Source of the DNA: Halicephalobus mephisto
Taxonomy: Eukaryota; Nematoda; Chromadorea; Rhabditida; Panagrolaimidae
NCBI GenBank assembly: GCA_009193035.1
Contig: SWDT01000001.1
Location: 124,001 to 188,000, forward strand
Direction: 5' to 3'
DNA: 64,000 bases
Shown: piece by piece, positions 1 through 40,631 of the stretch
Numbering within the stretch: position 1 is the first letter of the stretch
Layout of the letters: the number at the start of each line of letters is the position of its first letter
Position numbers and translations under genes: made by a program
The notes under the pieces: generated by a model
Told to the model about the DNA's origin: nothing
Seen by the model: the letters and a program-made list of their open reading frames with translations, nothing else
Database searches by the model: none

Positions 1-235
1 ATTTTCGTCTTAGGATTTAAACATCAGAAAATTAATTTTTTCGCTGTGAGAAACAATCAATTAAAAATAAAGTATTTTCGTTGTAAGAAACATGATTACG
101 GAAAATGAATTATTTTCGTTGTGAGATTCGAACAAGAGAAAATAGATATTTTTCGTCCTAAGACACAAATAATTAAAAATAGATCATTTTCGTTGTAGGA
201 CACTAATTACGAAAAAAGGATCATTACTGTTTTTA
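1..235. repeat. AT-rich tandem repeat, about 60-bp unit
   Basis: About four degenerate copies of a unit built on ATTTTCGTTGTGAGA / ATTTTCGTTGTAAGA / TTTTTCGTCCTAAGA separated by AATTAAAAATA-like spacers. The array enters from the left window edge. It lies downstream of the PI4K2 stop codon and no coding potential is visible. Confidence 0.7.
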
Positions 236-945
236 GCATAACTGCCTCAAGACCACTTCATGTGCCAGAATGAGCTCAATTCGATCGAGGTGCGTGTATG
301 AGAAGTCATCGGTGTAGGTTCTTATCTGCATATTCTGGAACTTAGTCAAATCTGTTTATTTAGAAAACTTATTTTTCCAAAGGCCTCATTACTGTATAAA
401 GGCTTTATTTAGTATCTCCAATCGGTCTGATAAATTTTATTTTTTTAAAATTCTATCCAAAGATATTTTTTGATTTAAATTTCGTTTTTTTTTTGTCATT
501 TCTAAATTCGATGGGTTCATAAACATTGGAGCCATATTTCATCACAAAAATTTTTAATTTAATTAGAGGCCAAATTTTACTTTTTATTCAAAATTGTTTT
601 ATTGTTAAAAATTTGAGTAAGGTGTCTGTTTGTTTCAAATATGGATAACGGATAAACGATACTATGAAATTTTTATAATTGTCAAATTTAAAAATAATTA
701 AAATTTTCATTTTTCATCAATTTAGAAAAATTTAATTTTTTCCTGTCAAGACCATTTTTTAAATTTTTTTAAAATGATCTTAACACGAAAAATTAAAAAT
801 TAAAAATTAACAAAATTTTCTAATTTTGATGAATTGACAAAATGCGACAATTAAATCAGAAAAAAAATATCACAGATAAAAAATAAATTAAAATTAAAAA
901 ATAAATTAAAATTAAAACAGAAAGACACAATATAGATGGCCAAGA
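236..945. other. PI4K2 3' flank, no gene seen
   Basis: A less AT-rich, non-repetitive stretch (about 236-400) is followed by homopolymer-rich AT DNA up to the PI4K2 stop codon. It presumably contains the 3' UTR of that minus-strand gene. I see no ORF with coding character. Confidence 0.4.
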
Positions 946-18589
<17,644 letters not shown>

Positions 18590-19063
18590 TGTGGTGGAAA
18601 ATTTACTGAAAAAATTCCAAAAGTGCACTCTGTACCTCGTTTCTTCGATAAAATCGGATGATAAGCCGTGACCCAAATACGGACAAACTCGGGCTAATCA
18701 CGCATAATTATATCGTGGCAGTTCGAGAATAAAGAAAAATATATTTCGAAATCACTTAAAAATTGGGAAATTTCATATATCGAATTGATTTGTTGATGTC
18801 AGTACAAGGTTATTCAAGGATAAAAAAGTGGAATCAAATATAGGATATCGAGTTTGAAGGGGATTTGGAGAAGCAGATCCACAAGCTTCCATGTTTGTTC
18901 AAAGCAACGCTGAATAGCCGGCTCCCATAACGAACAGCTGATGGAATTCAGAACAGGTTCCTTCGTCCATCGCAAGTCCATCGAATTTCCACCATTATTT
19001 TCTCATTTAATTCCCCAACAACTATTTTCCGAACATGACTAAACCAGAGCCTCGAAGTGACGT
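18590..19063. promoter_or_regulatory. Divergent intergenic region between PI4K2 and PAF-AH-like genes
   Basis: 474 bp between the PI4K2 start (minus) and the proposed start of the PAF-AH-like gene (plus). It must hold both promoters or trans-splice sites. A 67-codon minus-strand frame at 18948-19151 overlaps the first small exon of the plus gene and has no recognisable domain. Confidence 0.4.
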
Positions 19064-20172
19064 ATGCTGGTTGGATGTCGTAAGTTTCAAGCTTGATTCT
19101 GTTATTTTCATCCAGCCACCTTCTCCTCTGCTTGCTAACAATTCTTTGCATCGCTCAACTTAATTTTTTAAAGTATGAAATATAGTTTCTGAAACAATTC
19201 TATGGAGTGAATTCCAGCATCATTATTATGTCAATACGGCGAAATTCAAGGAAGCTGAAGTTCTGCTCATCGGCGGAGATCATATCGCACTTTTAGGTCA
19301 AAGTCAAGTAAGTTCTTTATATATGGAACGTTAGTTTTTAATACATTAAATTCTACTCTCTATACTAAATATAAACTTGATATACATAGAAAATCAAATT
19401 TTATATATGGAAAACTAACTTTTATATATGAAAAATTAGTTTTATATATAGAAAGTTAACTTTTATATAAAAAATCGCTTTCCATATACTAAATCTTATT
19501 TTACATACAAAATATAAACTTTTTTTATTTGGAAAATCAAATTTTATATATGGAAAATTAGGTTTTATATATGAAGTAGTTTTCACATACAGGTTTTGTC
19601 ATGTTGAGTGTTAATTTCCGTTGTCTTTTCAGTTTTACTGTGATAACCTGGCACCTCTGCACTGTTTTTGTTTCGGGTCCATGGGGGATACTATTTCTAA
19701 TCTGTTATGGCGGATTGAGGATGGAGAAATGGATAATTATACCCCGAAGGCCATTGTAGTTTCCATAGGAGAATCCGATTTCGAATTAAACCCTGACCAG
19801 ATTGTCGCTGGATATGAAGCAATTTATGAAAGTGTTGTGAAGCACCAGCCAGAAGCTAAGATTTTCTTCTTGGTGAGCTGCTTTTTCAAAGTACTATATC
19901 CACTGAATCCGAAATTTTAGGAAATGCTTCCTTGTGGCAGGCTTCCAAACGAACGTTGGGACGTTGTGTCGGAGGTGAACAAAAAGATGAAACTGAGGTT
20001 GAATCAGAAGGCCGAAGTGATCGAGATAGACACCGAAGCCATCAAGAACCAAGGGTGCATTTCGATTAATCACATGTTCGATTTTTTCCATCTAAGTCAA
20101 GCAGGGTATGAAGCTGTCTTCTGGCCCGTCGTTGAGTCGATCCAGATAGTCCTAGGTCTTCCTTTCGAATGA
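19064..20172 (+). CDS. PAF-acetylhydrolase IB alpha-like SGNH protein, likely inactive
   Basis: Exons 19186-19307, 19633-19872 and 19921-20172 are well supported; a 16-nt first exon at 19064-19079 (ATG, donor GTAAGT) gives correct phase and 209 aa. The fold matches PAFAH1B2/3: EVLLIGGDHIALL, LHCFCFGSMGDT, LLWRIEDGE, AIVVSIGESDFE and MFDFFHLSQAGY. In active enzymes block I is VGDSMV and block III is VGTNNH. Here the nucleophile Ser position aligns with Asp (GGDH) and the block III Asn is lost (GESDF), while the Asp and His of block V (DFFHL) remain. Known role of the family: PAF deacetylation and partnership with LIS1. I infer a pseudoenzyme that may still dimerise. The frame is intact with normal splice sites, so it is not an obvious pseudogene. 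The start is the least certain part. Confidence 0.8.
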
Positions 20173-21690
20173 ACCTTCAACCCCCTAAATTCAGTTAAAA
20201 ACGAAACTTTCCATATTTATTTGATTTTAAATTTTGTTTTTGTAAGATCTCCCGCGACGGAAGTTGATAAAACGTACGTTTGGAATCAACAGTGTTCTTT
20301 TTATCTTCCAGACTAAATATAGTTGCAAATCCTCTTCAGAATATGTCTACTTAAAACAAATGAAACACAAAGTTGTTTATCTTCTAACAAGTTAATCCGA
20401 AAAAGTGAATTCAATAGACAAAAACAGTAATTCAGACATGTTTATCTTCATAAATTTGGAAAATGAGAATGACACGTTCGAAATTTAATTATTTTTCAGC
20501 CGTTATTTTCCGATTTTCATAAAAATGATTTAATTTTGCTTTTATATCAGTATTTTCGGTACTTAAAATCCCAATCAAGGACCAATAAAACTAATTTTAA
20601 AAAATTCAAAATTAGCACGCGTCGAAGGAAATGCCCAAGGGACGAAACGTTCTACAACCTACTACTTTCTGTCTCCTAGACCACTTTTTGATACTTGGAT
20701 TAGTCTAAAATGCCAATTGTGGCCGAAAAATAAATCTAAAAAGGAAAAATCCCGAGAACAAAACAAATCCATGGGGGTAAATGCCCTAAAGAGCCGTTGT
20801 ACAATTGGAATAATATTGTATTATTTTCAAGTTGTCATAAACAAGCACATGTCACTAGAAATTTTCGGGTGTGCCCACTCAACAAGTGCACTGAACTCTA
20901 ACACCTGCCTTCATCTAACTCAGCTACCATTTCCGCGTCATTTTAAATTACAAAGTAAATTTAAAAATGAACAGTGTTTGGATATTCACAACTCAATTCA
21001 ACAGGTGTTAGAAATATCAATTATAAACGTAACTCCTTGATGCAGTTTTTACGTCGACTATTTAAGTCCACAAAGCAAGTTGACCCACTCACTTTTTCTC
21101 ATAAGCAGACGCCTTTTTGGACTCTGGCAATTCGTTTTTTCCCACCAGGAATAGACGGCTATCTTTTTGTGTTTTAAATATCTGCTTTATGAGATAATTG
21201 GTCCAAAACGGATGCGAGCTTTTCTTAATGAACTCCTAAGAGCCCTCAAACACCACCGTTCGTGTACGCAGCCATAAGCTCTTGAACGAGTCTGATCTCG
21301 AAATCTCGGACTCCTGCAGAAATCCCAAACTTGACAGTTTTGGTCTTTGAATTACTTTCCTCTATAAATTGGCTAATTTCCATCATGAATATTGCTCCGT
21401 GAAATCCATAGATTCGTGTGTAGGAGGGGAAGACACTAAAATTGTTTGATATATAAACATTGACACGTGAAACAACAACCATTAATAGAAGAGCTGGCAT
21501 TCAATATCCTTTTAGCTACAATGGGACAGCTGATTGAAGAGTAGGGGGTTTTCATTCTGGGATCACGTGGAAAGCGAGGAGATATTAGAAACGTCTGATA
21601 TACAAACAATGCGGAAATAAAAAAGTGATAATAGGAAATAATAAAAATAGGGAAATACTAGGGACGTTTGATATACAAACAATAACGCAG
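20173..21690. other. Intergenic, mostly unique DNA, no gene seen
   Basis: Fairly balanced composition at 20630-21180 with short ORFs lacking domains. An inverted pair AACACCTG (about 20900) and CAGGTGTTA (about 21004) is about 100 bp apart. 21200-21560 holds an 84-codon minus-strand frame without a recognisable product. Confidence 0.3.
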
Positions 21691-21699
21691 AAACAAAAA

Positions 21700-21815
21700 G
21701 TGATAATAATAAATAATAATAATATAGTAATAAATAATAATAAATAATAATAATATAGTAATAAATAATAATAAATAACAATAAATAATAATAATAATAA
21801 TAATAAAAAGATAAT
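21700..21815. repeat. AAT/ATT trinucleotide microsatellite
   Basis: Long runs of AATAATAAT and TAATAAATAATA. The Tyr/Leu-rich 'proteins' read from the minus strand are simple-repeat artefacts. Confidence 0.9.
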
Positions 21816-22029
21816 AAACACGATTGAAACAAGACGCTGTCAGCTACAGTATACCTCTGATGCGCAGGCAATTTCCCTTCGGGTGCACTTTTAAGTTATT
21901 TGATCTTTTACTAGAATCCCAATTCAACAAATAAAATTAACTTTGGTTTGTTTTTTTATTATGTCATTTTTGTTACAATACTTCAAAAATTGCCCATTCA
22001 TCGGGATTTTTATTTATTTGTTTAATTTC

Positions 22030-22380
22030 GAATGCAATGACCATTGAATAGCACCCACGCTAATCAACATTCTTGATGACTACAGAATTTACGTCAAAAA
22101 TTTTTCTGTAAACAATTCTGATCAAACGAAATCAGAGTTCTGGATTCAATGTACATCGAACGGTGCGTCACTGTCACTCGCCACCGCACCAGTTTTACCA
22201 ACATCGCAGTGAGTTTTTTGCCCACGCGTTTTGCGCAGAGGCGGCTAGTGGACGGCCAGGCTCGTTTCAACCTCACCGCTGGCTTTTGGTTTTTATTAGT
22301 GGACCGTAAATGGAGTCCTGGCAAAAATAAATGCAAAAAAATTCTACCACAATTGTCCCCTAGGATATTCAACCCCTAAA
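22030..22380. other. GC-richer island, possible promoter or 5' exon
   Basis: A sharp rise in GC inside very AT-rich DNA, containing GCGTCACTGTCACTCGCCAC, TTGCCCACGCG and GAGGCGGCTAGTGGACGGCC. TGCCCACGC (22219-22227) matches 8 of 9 bases of the EGR consensus CGCCCACGC. A plus-strand frame starting at 22149 could be an exon with a GTGAGT donor at about 22209, but no downstream partner is evident. Confidence 0.3.
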
Positions 22381-22800
22381 TTTAAACTAATTTCTAATTT
22401 TAAAACAAATTCTTTAATCATAATAATTATTTTTAATTTTTTTAGAAATAAAACTGGTTTTTAAAAATTTCTAAAAATAAATTATAAAACAGTTTTTTTG
22501 AATATTTATTTTTTAAATTTAAATTAATTTCAAATTTTATATTTTAAAGTAAATTTTTAATCTTTTTAGAAATAAAAAAACTGGTTTTAAAAAATTTCTA
22601 AAAATAAATTATAAAACAATTTTTTTGAATATTTATTTTTTAAATTAAAATTAATTTTTAATTTTATATTTTAAAGTAGTTTTTTAATCATAATAATTAT
22701 TTTTTGTTTTTTTAGAAATAAAAAAATTTACCTAAAAAAAGATAAATTATAAAATAATTGCTTCTTTAGGATATTTATTTTTCAAACTTGGACTGTTTTG
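22360..22800. repeat. Dispersed tandem repeat, about 120-bp unit, array 1
   Basis: Three to four units with GATATTCAACCCCTAAATTT, ATTTTATATTTTAAAGTA, TTAGAAATAAAACTGGTTTT and AATAAATTATAAAACAGTTT. The same unit forms the array at 24260-25200. Confidence 0.75.
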
Positions 22801-23899
22801 AATTTTTTAAAATGAATTTTTACATCATCAATGATATTTTAAAATTCAAGAAAACCGATATAAAAAAATTTAAAAAATAAATTGTAGAATATTTTTTTAA
22901 AACTTGAATTATTTTAAAATTTAAAAATTTTTATTGTAATTTTTATTTTAAATTATTTCAAAAATGTAAAAAAATTTAAAAATTGTAGGAAATTTATTTT
23001 TTTTAATTAATTTCGAAATTTTAAAAATTAATTTTTTGATATATTCCGAAATTTTTTTAAAATTAATTTTCGATTATAATTTGTATTTTAAATTATTTCA
23101 AAAATGAGAAAATTAATATAGAAATGAAAAATTTCAAAACCAATACAAATCGAAGGAACTACCACATAGTACATTTTTCTTTTTTTAGACCGACTTTTTA
23201 GTTACTTTTTACTATTTTGGATTACTCCACCTACTGAAAATACCAGTCCAAAAAGTAAAAAATTAAATCATCCATATAAAATTAAGGAGTTAAATGTCTC
23301 AGGGGGGCGATAGTAGGATATTAAAGAAGTTATTTTTTGTTCATTAATTTTAGGGAAAATTTAAAAATTTTAATTGACTAATATTGAAGTCAAAATTAAA
23401 TTTAAACTAAAATCTGCAGTTTAATTGTAACATTTATATATTGATTTATGTTTTAAACTTTTATTTTTAAATATTCTAAAATCTGCAGTCTGCTTGCAAC
23501 ATTCGAATAGATTTGTTATTTCTAAATTTTTATTTTTTAAATATTCTAAAATCTGTAGTTTAATTTCAACATTTATATATTGATTAATGTGTTAAATTTT
23601 TATTTTTGATAATTTTGAAATCTGCAGTCTGCTTGCAGCATTCGGACAAGTCGAGATTCTTGTGCGAGAATTTAATTCGACTAATTTTGATGTCAACCTC
23701 GGTGTATGTTACCTAGAATCCCATTTAATGAGACTAGGAAAGTCATGTGTCTACGTGTTTCTAGTAAACCTAGTCATGTATTGATAAAAATAAGGTACAA
23801 ATTAGTTGTGGAAAATTACAGATGAAAACTAAGCTTCTTTAAAAAAATTCGTTTTTGAATTAGTGTGTAATTATATAGTGAAAAACTGAAAATTAAAGT

Positions 23900-24260
23900 T
23901 TATCATTTTTGTGAAAGTTGAATTTCACAGCTCCGCCTACATTGATAATAAAATTCAAAAAAAATAAGCAACGTTTTCTGCTAATTCTCGCTGCACCCAC
24001 GACGGATGTTCAATTCGGGTTCGACCCCGCCTATGTTCGAAAAGAGAAAACACCAAATATTGGGCCATAAGTCTGTTCATTCATGGATGATCACGTCTTT
24101 GGTGGTCTCTTAAATGTCCATTGTTCTTAATTTCTTATTTAAAATTTTTTTATTTGCGTGTACGTGAAAAATTCATTACTTTTTGGTTTATTTCGTGAAA
24201 TATGGAGAATTTTCTTGTTAAGTTGTTCTTTAATGGACCACAAGACAGTCGTTCCTTTTC
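23900..24260. other. Unique island between repeat arrays, with a tRNA-like B box
   Basis: Contains GGGTTCGACCCCGCC (about 24018), which resembles a tRNA T-arm/B box, but I cannot fold a full tRNA around it. It may be a SINE remnant. Confidence 0.25.
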
Positions 24261-25200
24261 GATATTCAACCCCTAAGTTTAAATTAATTTCAGATTTTAT
24301 ATTTTAAAGTAAATTTTTATTCTTAATTATTTTTAATTTTTTTAGAAATAAAACTGGTTTTAAAAAATTTCTAAAAATAAATTATAAAACAGTTTTTTGA
24401 ATATTTATTTATTAAATCTAAATTAATTTCAGATTTTATATTTTAAAGTAAATTTTTATTCTTAATAATTATTTTTAATTTTTTAGAAATAAAAAAACTG
24501 GTTTTAAAAAATTTCTAAAAATAAATTATAAAACAGTTTTTTGAATATTTATTTATTAAATCTAAATTAATTTCAAATTTTATATTTTAAAGTAAATTTT
24601 TAATCTTAATAATTATTTTTAATCTTTTTAGAAATTAAAAAATTAGTCTAAAAGATAAATTTAAAACAATTATTTTTCTAAGATACCTATTTTTTAAATT
24701 TACATTAATTTATTATTTTATATTTTAAAGTAGATTTTTAATCTTAATAATTATTTTTAATCTTTTTAGAAATAAAACTGGTTTTAAAAAAATTATAAAA
24801 CAGTTTTTTAAATAGTTATTTTTTAAATTTAAATTAATTTCAGATTTTATATTTTAAAGTAGATTTTTAATCTTAATAATTATTTTTAATCTTTTTAGAA
24901 ATAAGAAAAATTAATCTAAAAAAATTCTACCACAATTGCTCTCCTGGGATATTCAATTCTTAAATATTTTTTACTTTAAAATAATTTTTTAATTGTAATA
25001 ATTATTTTCAATCATTTTAAAAATAAAAAAATTGGTTTTAAAAATTTTTAAAAATAAATTATAAAACATTTGTTTTCTTAGATTTATACTCATTTCGAAA
25101 TTGTTTACATTTTAAAGTAAATTTTTAATTGTAATAATTATTTTAGATCATTTAAAAAATCGAAAAATAAATTTAAAAAGTAGTTTTTTAGGATATTTTA
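24260..25200. repeat. Dispersed tandem repeat, about 120-bp unit, array 2
   Basis: Six or more units of the family seen at 22360-22800, starting with the same GATATTCAACCCCTAA phrase and repeating ATTTTATATTTTAAAGTA and TTAGAAATAAAACTGGTTTT. 25200-25900 continues as low-complexity TTTTATTTTAAATTATTTTA motifs. Confidence 0.75.
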
Positions 25201-26269
25201 CTTTTACATTTTTACGAATTTAAAAATTCTTTTCATTTTTAGATTAGTTTTATTAGTTACTTGATTGGCATTTTAGACCATTTCAATAGTAAAAAAATTA
25301 ATATAAAAAAAGTAAAAAAATTAATATAAAAAAGTAAAAAAATTAATATAAAAAAAGTAAGAAAATAAATTGTAAAAAAGTAAAAAAATAATTTTTTTTA
25401 TTGATTTTCGTTTTTAAATTTTTAGAAATTAATTTTCAATTAGAATTGTTATTTTTAAAAATTAAAAAATTAATAAAAATAATTTTTTATTGATTAATTT
25501 TCGTTTTTAAATTTTTTTAAAATCAGTTTTCAGTCATAGTTGTCCTTTTAGGCCATTTTAGAAACCAAAAAAACTGATGTAAAAAATAAAAATTAGTTTT
25601 AGAACATTGATCTCTATTATTTCTTGTTGGTTTCGAAATTTTTCTTTTTTTTGTAATTTTTATTTTAGATTATTTTAATAAAAAAATTAAAACTTTTATT
25701 TTAAATTATTTTAATAAAAAAATTTGAAATTTTTATTTTAAATTATTTTAATAAAAAAAATTAAAAATTTTATTTTAAATTGCTTTAATAAAAAAAATTA
25801 AAATTTTTATTTATTGATTTTTTTCAAGTTATGAAATTTTTAAAAATTAGTTTTTAATCAGAATTATTATTTTAGGCCATTTAAATAAAAAAACTAATAA
25901 AAAACGAAAAAATTCAAAACCAGTGCGAGTCGAAAAAAGTAAATATCATACAGTAGATTTTTTCTTTTTAGACCAGTCTTTCGGGTCATGATTACTGGTG
26001 AAGCCACTAAAACGAAAATTTCTATTTTTGTATTTGTAATTTATTTTTGTACTTTGTATCATTTTACAAAAAATAATTGTAGAAAATAAGACAAAAAATT
26101 CGGATTAATTCTGAGAAAAAATTTTCATTATAATAGTCACTTATTTTGACATTCGATGTAGTTCCGATTATTATATTTTATTTGTATTATTAACGGTCTA
26201 GAACCCTACAAAAGCAGATTTTTATATAATTCCCCGTAGGGAAATTCATTATTATGTCTACTTTTATTA

Positions 26270-27015
26270 TACACGAAAAAGATAGATGAAAAGAGTTCTA
26301 CTGTATGAGATATATTATATTGAATGTGTCGATATACTTTATACAATACACTTATGTCATACTTAATGTACTGATACATTGAATATAATATGTCGATATA
26401 GTATTTAGTATATCGATAGATTGAATATGATGTATCTGAAATGTCAGAACCGTTTTAATAAATCGATACATTATACTCAATGTACTAATGTCAATTTAAT
26501 GTACTGATACATTGAATATAATATGTCGATATAGTATTTAGTATATCGATACATTGAATATAATGTATCTAATACATTAGAACCGTTTTAATAAATCGAT
26601 ACATTATATATCATGTACCCATTTTTGTGTGTAGGTTAGATGTAACTTTAGTTTATATCTAAAATTATGCTTTCGAGGATTTAATGTAGTACATACAAAA
26701 AATAGTAAATTAAAACAGCTCTAATATATCGAATATATTATATTTAATATACTAATACATTATATTCAATATATTGATGTCAATTTGATTCATCAATATG
26801 TTGAATAAAGTGCATTTAATACATCTAATGCATCAGAACCGTTCTAATGTATTGATGTATAAAATATAACACATCGATATCAGACGTAATGCAGAAGTAC
26901 ATTATATTCAATGTATTAATGTCAACTTAATACATCGGTAAATTGAATATAATGCATCTAATGCATCAGAGCCGTTCTAATGTATTCAAACATCATATAT
27001 CAGGTACTCATTTTG
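26270..27015. repeat. Palindrome-rich ATGTATCGATACATT-type repeat, copy 1
   Basis: Begins AAAGATAGATGAAAAGAGTT and runs through self-complementary units such as TATCGATACATTGAATATAA, CTGATACATTGAATATAATA and ATTAGAACCGTTTTAATAAA. Its first ~330 bp recur almost identically at 38128-38560 inside an egrh-1 intron. Confidence 0.8.
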
Positions 27016-27519
27016 TATTTAGGTACGAAATAACATAAATGTTTCGCTATTATTTTCGTGCTCTTTTATTTTGTATAGTAAAATATGACACAAAATACAA
27101 CTGTTTGTTTCGGTTTAGTGGCTTCATTAGTTATTACTATTTTGAGCTATCGGATATAGTTTTCTAAAAATAAAAAAATTGAATCATTTTTAAAAAATTG
27201 GAGGAGTAACTATCAGTTTTTAATGTAGATTATTATTTTTAAAATACAAATTTGCTTATTTTCCTGAAAGGTCACGAACTTGGGTTTATTTTTGGCAATC
27301 ATTGCAGGTTTGGCACAGGCTTGGCTTTTCCAGTAAATTGATGCAATTTTTAACTGAGAAATGCTAATATTAGAATTCACGCGGATGCTTTCAATTATCT
27401 ATTTATTTAAAGTTATTTCGAACTCGAGTTTCAGCTTATCATAGTAATTTGTCATTTTTAAAACAAAAATGTATTTTGGATGAAGTAATTGTGGTTTTTT
27501 TTATTTTTGATACTTTCAT

Positions 27520-28640
27520 ATATGGAAATCAATTTTAGAAGATGAATATAGGGTTCAGTATCCCATATACCCTTATTTAGAAGATTTGAAATATATATTT
27601 GGAAGTTTTTTAATGAATTTATTTTTAATTTTTCTTAATGATTTCATATATGAAAATCAACTTTAGAAGATGGATACAGGGTTAGGTACCCCATATACCC
27701 TTATTTAGAAAATTTCAAATCGATTTAAGAATATATTTGAAGAAGTTTTTTAATGAATTTATTTTAAATTTTTCTTAATGATTTCATATATGGAAATCAA
27801 TTTTAGAAAGTAGATATAGGGTTAAGTACCCCATATACCCTTATTTAGAAGCTTTTAGACCTATCTGGGATGACTATGACTCTGAAAAAAGAATTACAAA
27901 ATAATTACCGTATAAAACTAAAAATACAAACTGCTTTAGTTTCTAAAAAAATTCTAGAAATTCCCCTCGAGACAATTTCATAAAAAATTCATTTTTGATT
28001 TTTAAAATAGTATGATTATAATTATATTTTTAGAAATTACAAAAATTAAATTTTACACTTTTAGTTTTCGACTAGAAAGTTTCCAAAAATTTGTGTCGGA
28101 ACTATTTTGTGAAAAATTTAATTTTGATTTTTTAAATAATATAATCATTTTTAGAAAGTTACAAAAATTAAATTTTACAGATTTGGGTCCCGGCTGGAAA
28201 GTTTTAAAAATTCGTGTCGGGACCGTCTTGTTAAAAAAGTATATTTTTGACTTCAAAAGTAGTAAAACTATAATTATATTTTTAGAAACTTACAAAAACA
28301 CTAATTTTTGTACTTTTAGGTCCCGACTGGAAAGTTTTAAAAATTTGTGTCGAGATACTTTTGCAAGGAAATCTAATTTTGATTTCTAAAATAGTGTAAT
28401 TTAGTTTTGTAAAAGTTGCAAAAATACTAATTTTCGTACTTTTGTGTCCTGGCTGGAAAGTTTTCAAAATTCGTGTCGAGACATTTTTGAAAAAAAATTT
28501 AACTTTGATTTCTAAAATAGTATAATTATACTTTAAAAAACTTACAAAGAAACTAATTTTCGTACTTTTGTGTCCTGGCTGGAAAATTTTCAAAATTCGT
28601 GTCGAGACATTTTCGAGAAAAAATCTGATTTTGATTTCTG
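27520..28640 (+). repeat. Composite dispersed repeat, copy 4 (B'-A order)
   Basis: Part B' (27520-27870) has three copies with TTCATATATGGAAATCAA, GATATAGGGTTAAGTACCCC and ATACCCTTATTTAGAAG. Part A (27950-28640) has about six copies with AAATTCGTGTCGAGACA, TTTTTGATTTCTAAAATAGT and GGTCCCGACTGGAAAGTTTT. Its orientation is that of copy 1. Confidence 0.7.
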
Positions 28641-30016
28641 TAGGTGTACCATAGAGTCGGACAAATTTGATCAAATCTTTAATTATTTGTACCAGTGGAA
28701 ATACAGTAATTAATTAGGCTCCAAAATGTCTGAAATCCTAGTACGCAAGATTCAGAGAATACCGTTGATTTTCGGGAGGCGGGTTCGGAGTTTCCCATTG
28801 GAGAATACTTTTTTCGATTAAAAAAATAAATTTCGTGCGAATTCAGATTTGTTCGATTTTAAAAATTTATTTTTAATTATGGTCAAAATAGTGTTTCTTC
28901 CTTGTTCCACCTTCTGGCGATTAGTTGAAAGACCACATTGGCCGAAGTTAGGTCGAACATTGGGTCATGATTCACTTGAACAAACTCCAATTTGACTTTT
29001 TCATCGATCTTTAATTTTTTTTAAAATAAAAAATAAAAAAAATTTTCAAACATGTTTTTAAAAATTTTTTTGATTATTTTTAATGTAAAATTGTTGAATT
29101 TTATTTTCATTGAAAAATCTGATTTTAAAAAAATTGAAAATAAAATTTTCAAACATATTTTTAAAAATTTTTTTGATTATTTCTAATGTAAAATTGAAGA
29201 ATTTTATTTTCATTGAAAAATTTGATTTTAAAAAAATTAAAAAATAAAAAAAAATAAAATTTTCAAACATGTTTTTAAAAATTTTTTTGATGATTTTTAA
29301 TGTAAAATTGAAGAATTTTATTTTCATTGAAAAATCTGATTTTAAAAAAATTAAAAAATGAACGAACTTTGCTCAGATTGAGTCCCCGATGACCTTCGCG
29401 AAGCTTGATTTTTCGCCTACAGCCTTTTTAGTTTATCGTGATATCACTCATCTAATTTTATCTTTTAATTTATTAAATACTTCATAAAAAGTAATTTTAA
29501 ATTTCACAAAAATAATATTTTTAAAATTTCTTATAAAAATAATTTTTTTTTCAGTTTTAAAAAAATTTTAAATTTCATAAAAAATGTTTTTTTTTAAATT
29601 TTTTATAAAAATTATTTTTTTTTAAAATTTTTTATAAAAATTGTTTTTTTTTAAATTTTTTATAAAAATTATTTTTTTAGAAATTAGTTTTAATTTTAGA
29701 AAGTTGTTTGTCTTTATGTACTTTTGGTAGATGATTTTTTCTTAAATTTTATTGGCATTTTATATTTTATTTTGGTCATCTAGTGTCGGAACTGCTTGAC
29801 GCGCAAAATGAACTGGTTTTCGACCAGAATAAAAAGTTTCTTTTTGTCCATGTTTTCCCGGATAAATCGTGAAAAATCTTTTTTGAATTTAGCTTGATTG
29901 ACGTTGATTACAATTTGAGTTTCAATTAATTTCGAAATTGCTTTTTCAGACGGTATTTCTGGTTAGAAAGTAGTGCTATCGTCATACTGTAATGTTCTCT
30001 GTTTTTGGATTCCGGC
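28640..30016. other. egrh-1 upstream region
   Basis: Unique DNA at 28640-29000 (including a GGGAGGCGGGTTCGGAG patch), then three ~110-bp tandem units at 29040-29345 carrying TTTTATTTTCATTGAAAAAT, then AT runs. A CTTTTTCAG acceptor ends at 29949, so the egrh-1 5' end is probably trans-spliced or joined to an unseen non-coding exon there. The first in-frame ATG after a TAA is 30017. Confidence 0.4.
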
Positions 30017-40273
<10,257 letters not shown>

Positions 40274-40631
40274 GCAACGGGTACCTCGAGATAATTCCGG
40301 TGGTCCTTCAATGACAAAAATTATTTGGATACCGTCTAGTCAGCCGATTTCTCTATCATTAATCTGAGCTCAGGAGTATAAGCACATGCATCGCATTTTT
40401 GCAAGTTTATTTTATTTTAAAAAGTGCAAAATGCTTCCGGTTTTTTTTCGAATATCGTTCCTTTTAAAAATACGGATTCTAATTTGTAATTCTTATTTAA
40501 ACTCCGAAAACATCCATTTTTGCATAAGTTCTATGGGTTTGGTTTCCTTCTTTTTAGGCTGACTTTTGAGTTCAATATTGTTATTTATTGATTCTAGTCT
40601 TGTGGGTACGATTTCCATAGATTGAATAAAT

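Noticed and set aside
18948..19151. 67-codon minus-strand ORF
   Set aside because: No domain, no splice partner, and it overlaps the proposed first exon of the PAF-AH-like gene; it has some coding flavour but no support.
21563..21871. Tyr/Leu-rich membrane-like ORFs
   Set aside because: Direct translation of an AAT microsatellite.
28012..28674. Long Phe/Lys/Ser ORFs on both strands
   Set aside because: They run through tandem repeat-A units and repeat the same peptide per unit; repeat artefact.
29058..29327. 89-codon Phe/Lys/Ile minus-strand ORF
   Set aside because: Three tandem AT-repeat units translated; no real gene.
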